Source: an uncultured Sutterella sp. (GTDB taxonomy: Bacteria > Pseudomonadota > Gammaproteobacteria > Burkholderiales > Burkholderiaceae_F). Taken from it: DNA of 16,091 bases. Of the stretch, positions 1-7,652 are shown in pieces. Under the pieces are notes generated by a model. That model was given only the letters and a program-made list of their open reading frames with translations, was not told where the DNA came from and ran no database searches. Position 1 is the first letter of the stretch; the number at the start of each line of letters is the position of its first letter. The stretch is taken from contig URYO01000009.1 in NCBI GenBank assembly GCA_900552195.1, forward strand, positions 1 to 16,091. The letters run 5' to 3'. The position numbers and the translations under genes are program-made.

Positions 1-451
1 CTAAGCCGCCTGTTCCGTGTCTGCCGAGAACAGAAACATTGGCGAGGTGTTTTCCGTTTCCGGAAATGAACACAATCGCGTGCATCTTGTTGTTGGCACT
101 GACATAAGTAAAGCGATAAGCATTCTGTCCCGGAATCTGAACCGGATTGCCGAGAACTCTCATTCCCTGCTGCTTGTAGTTGTTTGCCATGATTTGAGCG
201 GCTTCTTTCGGAGCTTTGTCCGAAGGAATGACGGTGATGAGCACGCCTTCCCCTGCCTTACGGCTGGCGAATAAAGTTGCGAAGGTATTCGGTGGGACAG
301 AGCCCGGCTGCATTTTCTGCTGAGCCCAGTCACCGGTCAGCGGTAAAGAAAAGTAGGGGCAGGTGAAATCAGCAGCGGTTGCAGGAAGGCAGACAAAAGT
401 TGCGCAGGCGGCAACGGCTGAAGTGAAAGCGAAAAATTTTCTTCTTAGCAC
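1..451 (-). CDS. Secreted protein of unknown function (3' end beyond window)
   Basis: I do not recognise this family. The open frame runs from a GTG at 451 off the left edge, giving at least 150 residues. Residues 1-27 look like a Sec signal peptide: a basic start (MLRRK), a hydrophobic stretch and an ATAA/D cleavage site. A lipobox-like VAAC at 13-16 makes a lipoprotein possible but less likely. The visible mature part contains DFTCPYFSLPLTGDW, then alternating strand-like segments (GVLITVIPS, YRFTYVSA, MHAIVFISG), as in a small exported beta-rich domain. The start is chosen because TAAGG lies about 8 bases before the GTG. The in-frame ATG at 460 directly abuts that Shine-Dalgarno and would add only three residues. 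It lies downstream of the symporter gene on the same strand, with a terminator between, so it is probably transcribed on its own. Confidence 0.7.
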   Translation of the reverse strand, partial: MLRRKFFAFTSAVAACATFVCLPATAADFTCPYFSLPLTGDWAQQKMQPGSVPPNTFATLFASRKAGEGVLITVIPSDKAPKEAAQIMANNYKQQGMRVLGNPVQIPGQNAYRFTYVSANNKMHAIVFISGNGKHLANVSVLGRHGTGGL

Positions 452-511
452 GATGATCATCCTTAGGATTGTTTGTAACAAAGTATTTCTCATTTTAGTG
501 CTTTTAGCATG

Positions 512-539
512 AAAAAAGCGCCGGATGATCGACGCTTTT
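512..539 (-). terminator. Intrinsic terminator after the AGCS symporter gene
   Basis: On the minus strand AAAAGCGTCG pairs with CGGCGCTTTT (10 bp, one G-T pair) around the loop ATCATC, and the 3' arm runs into six T. It begins 20 bases after the symporter stop and separates that gene from the secreted-protein gene. Confidence 0.85.
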
Positions 540-559
540 AGAACAAACACTCAGAGGTG

Positions 560-2083
560 CTAATTACCTGATGCAACGTTCAAAACATTGCCTTCCAAGT
601 CTTGTCGGGAGCCGTTGTTGAGTTTTGCGCGTTCCTTATCGCGGATCTCTTCTGCACGCTCGCCGACCCAGTAATTGGCGTTCTTGATGCCGAGTTTTTC
701 CGGGTGGAAAACCGGGTCAAGACCGATAGCAAGCTGCTTTTCATAGTCGCGCAAGCAGAGGAATGCCTTCTTGTTCAGCAGCAAAATGGCGATGATGTTC
801 AGCCAAGCCATCAGACCGACGCCGATGTCGCCCACGGCCCATGCCAGATCCGCCGTTTTAACGGCGCCGAAGATGCAGGAGCCCATGACAAACAGCTTGA
901 GGATGAAGAATAAGAACGGACGGTGTAGTTTTCTATTGATGTAGGAAACGTTGGTTTCTGAAATGTAGTAGTAGGAAAGGATCGTTGTGAAAGCAAAGAA
1001 GAACAGAGCGATGGCGACGAATGCCTGTCCGAATCCGGGCATTAAGCCTTCAACCGCAGCCTGGGTGTAGGCAGGACCTGTGGCGACGTCTTTCAGACCG
1101 ATGAACATCGGGGCATTGTCGGGACCGACAACGTTATAGCTTCCGGTGATGAGGATCATGAAAGCAGTGGCAGAGCAAACGAGCAGCGTGTCAACGTAGA
1201 CAGAGAAGGCCTGAACCAACCCTTGTTTTGCCGGGTGGCTGACGGAAGCTGCGGAAGAAGCGTGAGGGCCGGTACCTTGGCCTGCTTCATTAGAGTAGAT
1301 GCCGCGTTTGACACCCCAGGAGACTGCCAGACCGATGATGGCGCCGAAAGCAGCGTCTACACCGAAGGCGCTCTTGACGATGAGCACAAGGACGTCGTCC
1401 AGCAGGTCAACGTGCATGAATACGATGACTAGAGAGAAAATCACATAGGCCTGAGCCATGAAGGGCACGACCAGTGTTGTGAAGGCTGCGATTCTCTTTA
1501 AGCCGCCGAACACAATGAAGGAGAGCAGAGCTGCGATGAAGCCCGCGGAAATTGCCGGAGCGATGCCGAAGGCGTTTTCCATGGAGGTTGCAATTGCATT
1601 AGCCTGCACGCCGGGAAGGAAGAGGCCGCAGGAGAAGATGGTAACAATCGCGAAGAGCCAGGCAAACCACTTGATGCCTAAGCCGCGTTCAATGTAGAAA
1701 GCAGGGCCGCCTCGGTATTCACCGTTGATTTTTTCTTTATAGACCTGACCGAGTGTGGATTCGACGAAAGCAGAAGAGGCGCCGAGGAATGCAACCATCC
1801 ACATCCAGAAGATGGCGCCGGGGCCGCCGAACGTAATGGCAGTTGCCACGCCGGCGATGTTGCCCGTACCGACACGACCTGCAAGGGTCATGGACAAAGC
1901 TTGAAAAGAGGAAACACCGGTGACGTTGTCTTTCGGCTGAAAGAGCAGCTGCCACATATGTTTAAGATGTCTGAGTTGTAAGAAACCGCCGCGCAGAGAG
2001 AGGAAAAGACCGGCGCCGAGGCAAAGGCAAACCAATGCCGGGGACCAGACAATTCCGTTGACGGTATTAATAAATGATTCCAT
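560..2083 (-). CDS. Alanine/glycine:cation symporter family protein (AGCS)
   Basis: Inner-membrane secondary transporter of the AGCS (AlsT/DagA/YaaJ) family, which imports alanine, glycine or related small amino acids with Na+ or H+. The 507-residue length is normal. Many hydrophobic segments span about residues 10-450. Two family signatures are visible: GRVGTGNIAGV at 69-79 followed by AITFGGPGAIFWMW, and SWGVKRGIYSNEAGQGTGPH at 255-274, the conserved substrate/cation-site segment. The C-terminal 60 residues are hydrophilic and cytosolic. The ATG at 2083 has GGAG 9 bases upstream. It follows the M20 peptidase gene on the same strand but is separated by a terminator and an AT-rich spacer, so it probably has its own promoter. 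The exact amino acid carried cannot be read from sequence; the neighbouring peptidase and asparaginase suggest uptake of products of amide or peptide breakdown. Confidence 0.93.
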   Translation of the reverse strand: MESFINTVNGIVWSPALVCLCLGAGLFLSLRGGFLQLRHLKHMWQLLFQPKDNVTGVSSFQALSMTLAGRVGTGNIAGVATAITFGGPGAIFWMWMVAFLGASSAFVESTLGQVYKEKINGEYRGGPAFYIERGLGIKWFAWLFAIVTIFSCGLFLPGVQANAIATSMENAFGIAPAISAGFIAALLSFIVFGGLKRIAAFTTLVVPFMAQAYVIFSLVIVFMHVDLLDDVLVLIVKSAFGVDAAFGAIIGLAVSWGVKRGIYSNEAGQGTGPHASSAASVSHPAKQGLVQAFSVYVDTLLVCSATAFMILITGSYNVVGPDNAPMFIGLKDVATGPAYTQAAVEGLMPGFGQAFVAIALFFFAFTTILSYYYISETNVSYINRKLHRPFLFFILKLFVMGSCIFGAVKTADLAWAVGDIGVGLMAWLNIIAILLLNKKAFLCLRDYEKQLAIGLDPVFHPEKLGIKNANYWVGERAEEIRDKERAKLNNGSRQDLEGNVLNVASGN

Positions 2084-2240
2084 TTGGCCAAACTCCGAAG
2101 GCTTTAAAGTTATTGCATAAAAATAAGGTACCGCAAATTAAATCAAGTTCACGACACAAAAATTAGTTTTTTTTTGATTTTTCAAATAAAAATCCCGAAA
2201 AAATTTCAATTATCTCGGTTTTTTTGCGTTATATGGACAA
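2084..2240 (-). promoter_or_regulatory. AT-rich leader/promoter region of the symporter gene
   Basis: This spacer upstream of the symporter is strongly AT-rich, with a run of nine T at 2167-2175 and several A-tracts on the opposite strand, unlike the surrounding coding DNA. It probably holds the symporter promoter, and the A/T tracts could act as an UP-like or bent element. I could not identify a convincing -35/-10 pair. It also holds an imperfect hairpin (arms 2195-2204 and 2209-2218, one T-T mismatch, loop TTCA on the plus strand), flanked by T runs on both strands. I found no riboswitch consensus. Confidence 0.35.
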
Positions 2241-2265
2241 AACAAAAGCCGGGCGGACCCGGCTT
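2241..2265 (-). terminator. Intrinsic terminator after the M20 peptidase gene
   Basis: On the minus strand AAGCCGGG, loop TCCG, CCCGGCTT form a perfect 8-bp stem (2246-2265), followed by TTGTT. It lies about 45 bases after the peptidase stop. Confidence 0.85.
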
Positions 2266-2272
2266 CGGTCGA

Positions 2273-2293
2273 GAGCTGAATTGGATTCAGCTC
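2273..2293 (-). repeat. Perfect hairpin in the 3' UTR of the M20 peptidase gene
   Basis: An 8-bp perfect inverted repeat (GAGCTGAA / TTCAGCTC) with a 5-base loop lies between the peptidase stop and the terminator at 2241-2265. There is no T-tract after it, so it is not itself a terminator. It could protect the 3' end of the transcript or bind a protein; its role is not established. Confidence 0.5.
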
Positions 2294-2310
2294 CGAAATG
2301 TTACAGCAAA

Positions 2311-3579
2311 TTAATGCTGGACTTTCTCAAGGATCGGTTCGGAAACGCCCTTCATGCCGACAAGAGTCAGAGCGGTCAGGAAGGCGACCTGAGGACCTTG
2401 GAAAGCGTCTTTGGCATTCCAGCGTTCGGACAGAGCATGGTTGTTTTCTTCCGTGCCGCCGGCGCCGAGCGTCGTAGCCGGCAGGCCGTAGAAAAGAGGC
2501 ACGTTCTGGTCTGTTGCGGCCAGTGTGTATTTATCCAAAGAAATGCCTAAGGACAAGAGAGAACCGTAAGCAGCCTGGATGACGGAGGCGTCATCGGCGT
2601 TCATGCCGGCAGGACGGTCACCGATCTGTTCGATCTTCAGGGAGACCATGCCGTCGCCTTCAAGACCCCAGCGCATATTTTCTTCGTCGCAGGCGGCTTC
2701 AATGGTTTCAAGAACGGTCTTAACGAAAGCTTCGAGCGCAGGCTGATTGAAGCTGCGGATGTCGAGTTCGGCTTCAGCGCGTGCGGCAATGGCGTTGACG
2801 CTGGTACCGCCCTTGATCACGCCGAAGTTGAAGGTGCACTTCGGATCGGTCGGAACTTTGAGTTCGTCAACACGGACGATAGCGCGGGACAGGCCGTGGA
2901 TAGCAGAGCCGACGATACCGAACTTGTGGAGGCTGTGGCCGCCGGGGCCTTCGAAAATAATGCGGAAGCGTTTGCAGCCGACGGCGCCGCGCAGGATGCG
3001 GTGAACGTTGGCGGAGTCGATAGCGATCATGCCGTCATAGTCGTTCTTTTCTTTGAAGAGCGCTTTGCAGCCGCGTAAGTCGCCGTTGCCTTCTTCACCT
3101 AATGTGCCGACGAAGACGATGTCGCCGACGGTTTCAATGTTGTTTTCGTTCAGGCAGCGGATAACCTGCAGCATGGAGGCTAAACCGGCCGCGTCATCGG
3201 AGATTCCGGGTGCGGCGTAGACGTCTCCGTCTCTGTGAACTTTGCAGTCGGTACCGGCCGGAAAGACGGTGTCGATATGGGCGCCCATGACGAGCGTAGG
3301 ACCGCTGCCAGTGCCCTTTCTGCGGCCGATGACGTTGCCGATGGCGTCCTGTTTGACATCCGTCAAACCGTACTGTTTGAACATGCCGAGAAGAACCTTT
3401 GCTCTTTCTTCTTCATGGAAGGGAGGGGCGGGAGTTTCAGTCAAAATGATCTGGTCGGCAATGCGCTTTTCCTGCTGCTTGACGGCCAGTTCGAGGGCTG
3501 CCTCGACCTGAGCGTTAGAGCGCAGGGTTTTGATAATGTCTTGTGTTTTTTCTGTGCAGACGGGACGCGGATCGGTCAT
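2311..3579 (-). CDS. M20 family metallopeptidase/deacylase
   Basis: Cytosolic di-zinc hydrolase of the M20 clan (PepT/ArgE/DapE/CPG2-like), 422 residues, which is normal. Metal and catalytic residues are visible: H101-I-D103 in MGAHIDTVFP, D128 in GISDDAAG (bridging ligand), E162-E163 in TLGEEG (catalytic base and ligand), D188 in AIDSA and H381 in ENNHALSE. The central part around FEGPGGHSLHKFG matches the lid/dimerisation domain with its conserved Gly-Gly-His. The substrate is unresolved: a di- or tripeptide or an N-acyl amino acid. The ATG at 3579 is chosen because AAAGGA lies 5 bases upstream. An in-frame GTG at 3627, also with an AGGA, would add 16 residues. No signal peptide. It lies downstream of the amidohydrolase gene but beyond that gene's terminator. 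Confidence 0.92.
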   Translation of the reverse strand: MTDPRPVCTEKTQDIIKTLRSNAQVEAALELAVKQQEKRIADQIILTETPAPPFHEEERAKVLLGMFKQYGLTDVKQDAIGNVIGRRKGTGSGPTLVMGAHIDTVFPAGTDCKVHRDGDVYAAPGISDDAAGLASMLQVIRCLNENNIETVGDIVFVGTLGEEGNGDLRGCKALFKEKNDYDGMIAIDSANVHRILRGAVGCKRFRIIFEGPGGHSLHKFGIVGSAIHGLSRAIVRVDELKVPTDPKCTFNFGVIKGGTSVNAIAARAEAELDIRSFNQPALEAFVKTVLETIEAACDEENMRWGLEGDGMVSLKIEQIGDRPAGMNADDASVIQAAYGSLLSLGISLDKYTLAATDQNVPLFYGLPATTLGAGGTEENNHALSERWNAKDAFQGPQVAFLTALTLVGMKGVSEPILEKVQH

Positions 3580-3750
3580 ATCTTTCCTTTGAGGTTGTTC
3601 GATAAAAAGCAGGGCGCCTTGAGTCACCCATAATCCTCAATTGTTTCAGAAAGTTGCCATCGTGAAAAGATGGGGGAGTGGCAAAAGATATTTCAGGGAG
3701 AAGTTCACAATAATCATCGAAAAATTAGAATAAACGAGTTTGTCTGAAAA

Positions 3751-3782
3751 AACAAAAAGCGGAGGCCTTTCGGCGCTCCGCT
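3751..3782 (-). terminator. Intrinsic terminator after the amidohydrolase gene
   Basis: On the minus strand AGCGGAG, a one-base bulge, GCC, loop GAAA, GGC and CTCCGCT form a strong stem-loop followed by TTTTGTT. It closes the DcuC/asparaginase/amidohydrolase transcript and separates it from the M20 peptidase gene. Confidence 0.9.
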
Positions 3783-3803
3783 CGGTATTGCACGCAGGAA
3801 ATC

Positions 3804-5210
3804 TTAGAGGGCGGTGATACGTTCGATCTGTTTGCCCGGATCGACGACGATTGCCTTCATGCCGCGTTTTTCAATGGCGTCCTTGCCGTGTTCGGTACAA
3901 ATGACCGTTGCGCCCTTGGAGACCAATTCTCCGTTGAAGAGAACCTTGCGGCCTTCAATAAAGGAAGCCACCGGCATCTGTGTTGCGAAGTCGTACACTG
4001 TGATGTCTGCGTCTGCGCCGACAGAGAGGTGACCTTTGTTTGCCAGACGAAGCATACGAGCCGGGTTCAAAGAGGTCTTCTGAGCAAACTCGCTGAGACT
4101 CAGAATATCGAGTTTTACGAGAGATAAGCCCTGAGAGAGGATGACGTTGCGAGGAATGCAGCCGCCGTCCGTGGAGATCGCATCAACGACGAAGGAGCCG
4201 TCGTCGCGTTTGGTCTGAGCCAAGGCGATACGGGGCAGCGGAGGATTGATATTGAAGCTTCCGCCCACATTCGTGTCTGCAGCTTCCCAGCGGCGAAGTG
4301 CTTCTTCACCGGTCATCAGATCGGAGTAACCGCCGGCGTCATAAACCACGAAGGCTTTTCCGGCTAAGAGTGCGGCTCTCACACCGTCTTTGTCTTCTGT
4401 GAAGCCGAAGGCTCTCAGGCAGTTGCCGGTCACTTTGGACTGGATCTTGCCGTCCTTATCGCATGTCAGACGAGTGCCGTTCTTCGGAGAGACATAGCTT
4501 TCGCAGAAGATGTTGGGATTAGCTTTGAGCAGATCAATTGCAATGGCTGTTTCTTCCATGGCGTCTTTGATGGCGCCGCGGCAGTAAGCATTGATATGAG
4601 CTAAATGCATCGGATAGCCGTCAGCCATCTTGACTGCTTCAATCATGCCGTTGATGTTGGAGCCGTTCTTAGTTGTACCGGCATGCCAGGCAACGTAGGC
4701 TCTGCGTTCGAGAGCGGTGCGGATCAGCAGAGAAGAAACTTCCGGTTCGAGCGGATAGTGACCGCCGAGGAGTTTGACGCCAAGCGCGCCTTCTTCCAGA
4801 GATTTATCGATCAAGTCGATCATTTCCTGCTGGGAAGGATTGGCATCTTTGAAAGTGAAGGGAGGAGAGGCAAACTGGAGAATTGCCATGTTAATGCCGA
4901 CGCCGTATTCAGGAACGTTGTCGAGGATGTTGTCCAGAGGACCGGCCATGTCCAGACAGGTCGTGACACCGTTCATTGCCAGCATTCTCGGGCCAAAGGG
5001 AGAGCCCCACATTTCACCGAGGTGGACATGGCTGTCAATAATACCGGGCTGAAGGGTTTTGCCGGTGAAGTCGATGACTTCTTTAGCTTCTTCCGAAATG
5101 TCGCGCTGGACCTTGGCAATTTTGCCGTCCTGAATGGCGACATCGGCAATGCCGTTGACGGAATTCAGGGGATCGACGACCCAAGCATTCTTGAGAAGTA
5201 AGTCGTACAT
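3804..5210 (-). CDS. Amidohydrolase superfamily protein (N-acyl amino acid deacylase/cyclic amidase type)
   Basis: Cytosolic metal-dependent amidohydrolase, 468 residues. The N-terminal strands (MYDLLLKNAWVVDP) and the C-terminal GADADITVYD form the small beta-sandwich; the TIM barrel lies between. Candidate metal ligands are H61-V-H63, K146 (GVKLLGG, the place of a carboxylated lysine), H176 (AWHAGT), H205 (HLAHINAY) and D348 (STDGGC). The segment EEGALGVKLLGGHYPLEP and the following AWH / HLAHI pattern recall N-acyl-D-amino-acid deacylases, while the lysine recalls dihydroorotases and hydantoinases. The exact substrate is therefore open: an N-acyl amino acid, a cyclic imide or an isoaspartyl-like amide. 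The ATG at 5210 has a strong TAAGGAG 5 bases upstream. The gene starts 34 bases after the asparaginase stop, so the two are probably cotranscribed and may act in sequence. Confidence 0.85.
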   Translation of the reverse strand: MYDLLLKNAWVVDPLNSVNGIADVAIQDGKIAKVQRDISEEAKEVIDFTGKTLQPGIIDSHVHLGEMWGSPFGPRMLAMNGVTTCLDMAGPLDNILDNVPEYGVGINMAILQFASPPFTFKDANPSQQEMIDLIDKSLEEGALGVKLLGGHYPLEPEVSSLLIRTALERRAYVAWHAGTTKNGSNINGMIEAVKMADGYPMHLAHINAYCRGAIKDAMEETAIAIDLLKANPNIFCESYVSPKNGTRLTCDKDGKIQSKVTGNCLRAFGFTEDKDGVRAALLAGKAFVVYDAGGYSDLMTGEEALRRWEAADTNVGGSFNINPPLPRIALAQTKRDDGSFVVDAISTDGGCIPRNVILSQGLSLVKLDILSLSEFAQKTSLNPARMLRLANKGHLSVGADADITVYDFATQMPVASFIEGRKVLFNGELVSKGATVICTEHGKDAIEKRGMKAIVVDPGKQIERITAL

Positions 5211-5244
5211 GTTTTCTCCTTAGGATTAATTGATCAAAGGCAGA

Positions 5245-6240
5245 TCAATATGTTTTGAAGATCTCTTTAATTTTTTCCTGATCGGGCCCGAACTTCTTAA
5301 GGCTTAACTGAAGCAGGATTCTTGCTTTTTGAGGATTTAAGGTTCCTGAGGGAATAATACCGTTGAGTTGCCACCGCGTCATCCCCTCCGTTACAGGGCC
5401 GCTGCCGGTTCGGCTGGAGCGGACGCAGATGACATCTTTAGCCTCCTGAAGGACGGGTTCGAAAACCAAAGGAACCGAACCGTTGCCCGTGCAGCTCAAA
5501 ACAATACCGTGGAAGCCCTTGTCAACGGCCGCCTCGAGCAAGTCCGGGTTTTGGTCGGCGCAGCAAAGAAGTGCACAGACTCTCGGATATTCGTCAGCGG
5601 TGTCTGTTTCTCCGACTTCGAAGCAGGACCGCAGTGTATGCGGCTTGACGGATTCGGTCAGGAAATCAATCTGATCCCCGATGATGTATCCGAGCGGGCC
5701 GCTGTTCGGAGACTTGAAGGTTTCTACGGCAACGGTGTTGGTTTTGACGACGTCACGTGCTCCGTGAATCGTGCCGTTAAGCGAAACGAGAACGCCTTTA
5801 CCGGCCGCTTTAGGAGAACCCGCCAAACGGACGGCATTTAGAAGGTTTAAAGGACCGTCGGCGGAAACCGCTGTAGCCGGTTTCATGGAGCCGGTAAAGA
5901 CAACAGGTTTCTCAGTCTTTAATGTCAGATTCGCAAAGAATGCGGTTTCTTCCATCGTGTCGGTGCCGTGTGTTACGACAAAACCGTCAAAGTTTTCCTT
6001 GGAAAGTTTGTTGATCAGACACACGAGCTCCAGCCAGTTGGAGAGCTTGATGTTGCTCGAACCGATATTGAAAACAGAGAAAGTAGCGATTTCAGCGATG
6101 TCATTAAGCTCAGGCAGAGCCGTCACAATTGTATGAATGTCGGCATCCGTGATGCTGTAGCCCGTCATTTGCGTTGCATTTGCACCGCTGCTGACGATGG
6201 TGCCTCCGGTTCCGATGACGGCGATTTTCGTTTTTTTCAT
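5245..6240 (-). CDS. L-asparaginase, type II sequence class, without signal peptide
   Basis: Hydrolyses L-asparagine to aspartate and ammonia, often with some glutaminase activity. The 331 residues carry the full catalytic set of the bacterial type II enzymes: T14 in TGGTI (nucleophile), Y28, S61, T93-D94 in THGTDTMEETA and K166 in DVVKTNT, plus VRSSRTGSGPV and the family-typical end SGTLNPQKARILLQL. It starts MKKTKIAVIGTGGTI, directly at the first core strand, so unlike E. coli AnsB it has no export signal and should be cytosolic. The Shine-Dalgarno is weak (GAGA about 8 bases upstream). The gene sits between the DcuC-type transporter and the amidohydrolase in one likely operon. The aspartate produced could feed fumarate respiration or exchange through the transporter (inference). 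Confidence 0.93.
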   Translation of the reverse strand: MKKTKIAVIGTGGTIVSSGANATQMTGYSITDADIHTIVTALPELNDIAEIATFSVFNIGSSNIKLSNWLELVCLINKLSKENFDGFVVTHGTDTMEETAFFANLTLKTEKPVVFTGSMKPATAVSADGPLNLLNAVRLAGSPKAAGKGVLVSLNGTIHGARDVVKTNTVAVETFKSPNSGPLGYIIGDQIDFLTESVKPHTLRSCFEVGETDTADEYPRVCALLCCADQNPDLLEAAVDKGFHGIVLSCTGNGSVPLVFEPVLQEAKDVICVRSSRTGSGPVTEGMTRWQLNGIIPSGTLNPQKARILLQLSLKKFGPDQEKIKEIFKTY

Positions 6241-6267
6241 AGCGGTCTCGTATGTCCGAAAAATAGA

Positions 6268-6293
6268 GCGCGGAAAGGAAGCCCTTCCCGCGC
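6268..6293 (-). repeat. Strong hairpin between transporter and asparaginase genes
   Basis: On the minus strand GCGCGGGAAGG, loop GCTT and CCTTTCCGCGC form an 11-bp stem with one G-T pair, starting 13 bases after the transporter stop. Six bases further on there is TCTATTTTT. It could be a leaky terminator that lowers downstream expression, or a block to 3' exonucleases that stabilises the transporter message. The T-tract is displaced from the stem, so full termination is less likely. Confidence 0.65.
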
Positions 6294-6306
6294 CGGGGAG
6301 AGCTTC

Positions 6307-7575
6307 TTACCTCATAAAGATGGCAAGAAGAATAACTGCAACAACCATCGGAAGGAAGGTTCTCTTTGCAACGTCAAAAGGATTGGCCTTAGCCAAGCCG
6401 GCAACAAGAATGGTGATGCCGGCAATCGGGGAAGCCGTGCGGCCGGCAGCGCCTGCTAAGAAAGCCAGAGAGCCGAGGCTGTGGATCTGCATACCGAATT
6501 CCTGAGCATGCGGAGTGACGGCACTGTTGAAGGCCATGGCGCCTGCGTCGCCGCTGCCCATCAGAACGGAGAGGACGAATGGTCCGATCGAGCCGCCCCA
6601 CTGTGCAATTTCCTTGGACTGAACCATCAAAGCGATGAGGCCTTTAATTAACCCGGAAGCGGTTAAGCCCGCAGCCAGCACGCCGGCGGCAATGATGATG
6701 CCCATGATGCTGCCGTAGGAGTCGCCCATACCTTTGAAGAACTGCTTGGAGAACTGCTGCGGGTCGCACATAGCAACGATCAGGCAGACAATCGTACCGA
6801 TCAGCATGGCTGGTGCAACGCCCATCTTGACCGAGGGAATCCAGAACGTGAACACGAGCATGAGGATGATCGGGATCAGCGGAACGAAAGCCTTGATGGG
6901 GCTCGGCTTAAAGGAGGACGTTTCTGCATCGGCGGCAGGGTTGGCTTCCGCCATTTTTTCGCCTTTGTTGTCGCCCAAAACCCAGCAGACAATGCACAGG
7001 CCAACGGCGCCGACCACACCGATCATCAGGGAGTAGATGCCGTGATAGCTGATCAGGTCCATGATGGACATATGAGCCATGTCGGAAACATAGGCGTTGT
7101 GAGACAAGCCCGGAGAAAGTAGAGAACCGGTGGTGCCCATCAGGACGGCTGCTGCAGCGGCGGCCGGTTTGAAGCCTGCTCTAAGCAGCAGAGGAATCAA
7201 GGTCGTACCGACAACGGCGCCCACACCGGCAGCTGAGGGAATAGCGATGTTGATCGCAAAGGTAAGCAGCGAGGTGATCGGAATCATCAGGATGCCGAAG
7301 TTGCGGATCGGACGCGTCAGATAATGCACTAAGGAACGGTCGCACTCTGTATAGGTAACGCAATAGGCAAATCCGGTAGCCGAGCAGATGGCCGTGATCA
7401 AAGCACCGTTGGTCATGGTTTTGGCAAAGGCGTTTAAGCCGGCCATTGGGGCGAGGGAAATACAGCAGAGAATGAAACCGCCTCCGAACAGCACCATACG
7501 GGTTTCGTACTGTTTGATCAGCATGTAGCACATGACGATCAGGACGAGGATGGCAATCCAGCCTGTGATTGGCAT
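6307..7575 (-). CDS. DcuC-family anaerobic C4-dicarboxylate transporter
   Basis: Polytopic inner-membrane carrier. The DcuC family exchanges or exports C4-dicarboxylates (succinate, fumarate, malate, aspartate) in anaerobic metabolism. The 422 residues form about 10-12 hydrophobic segments, with a hydrophilic loop near residues 200-225 (GDNKGEKMAEANPAADAETS). The C-terminal segment from residue 378, GRTASPIAGITILVAGLAKA followed by NPFDVAKRT, is very close to what I recall of E. coli DcuC (GRTLSPVSG...AGMAKISPFEVVKRT). It is some 40 residues shorter than E. coli DcuC, mainly in the N-terminal half. The ATG at 7575 has AAGGAG 6 bases upstream. It is the first gene of the likely operon with asparaginase and amidohydrolase, directly after the LysR regulator gene. 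The substrate may be aspartate/succinate or a related amide. Confidence 0.88.
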   Translation of the reverse strand: MPITGWIAILVLIVMCYMLIKQYETRMVLFGGGFILCCISLAPMAGLNAFAKTMTNGALITAICSATGFAYCVTYTECDRSLVHYLTRPIRNFGILMIPITSLLTFAINIAIPSAAGVGAVVGTTLIPLLLRAGFKPAAAAAAVLMGTTGSLLSPGLSHNAYVSDMAHMSIMDLISYHGIYSLMIGVVGAVGLCIVCWVLGDNKGEKMAEANPAADAETSSFKPSPIKAFVPLIPIILMLVFTFWIPSVKMGVAPAMLIGTIVCLIVAMCDPQQFSKQFFKGMGDSYGSIMGIIIAAGVLAAGLTASGLIKGLIALMVQSKEIAQWGGSIGPFVLSVLMGSGDAGAMAFNSAVTPHAQEFGMQIHSLGSLAFLAGAAGRTASPIAGITILVAGLAKANPFDVAKRTFLPMVVAVILLAIFMR

Positions 7576-7652
7576 AGTTTTCTCCTTTTTATGGGAATTT
7601 TGGTTGGAAACCTCTTTGTGGTTTGAGGCTATACCAATATTTTAGGATCAGG

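Noticed and set aside
2084..2240. Glycine or other amino-acid riboswitch upstream of the AGCS symporter
   Set aside because: AGCS genes are often under glycine riboswitches, but this leader is AT-rich and lacks the conserved G-rich core and paired aptamer pattern.
4605..5201. A 198-codon open frame on the plus strand opposite the amidohydrolase
   Set aside because: It lies entirely antisense to a clear enzyme gene, its product resembles no family, and such frames are expected by chance in this codon usage.
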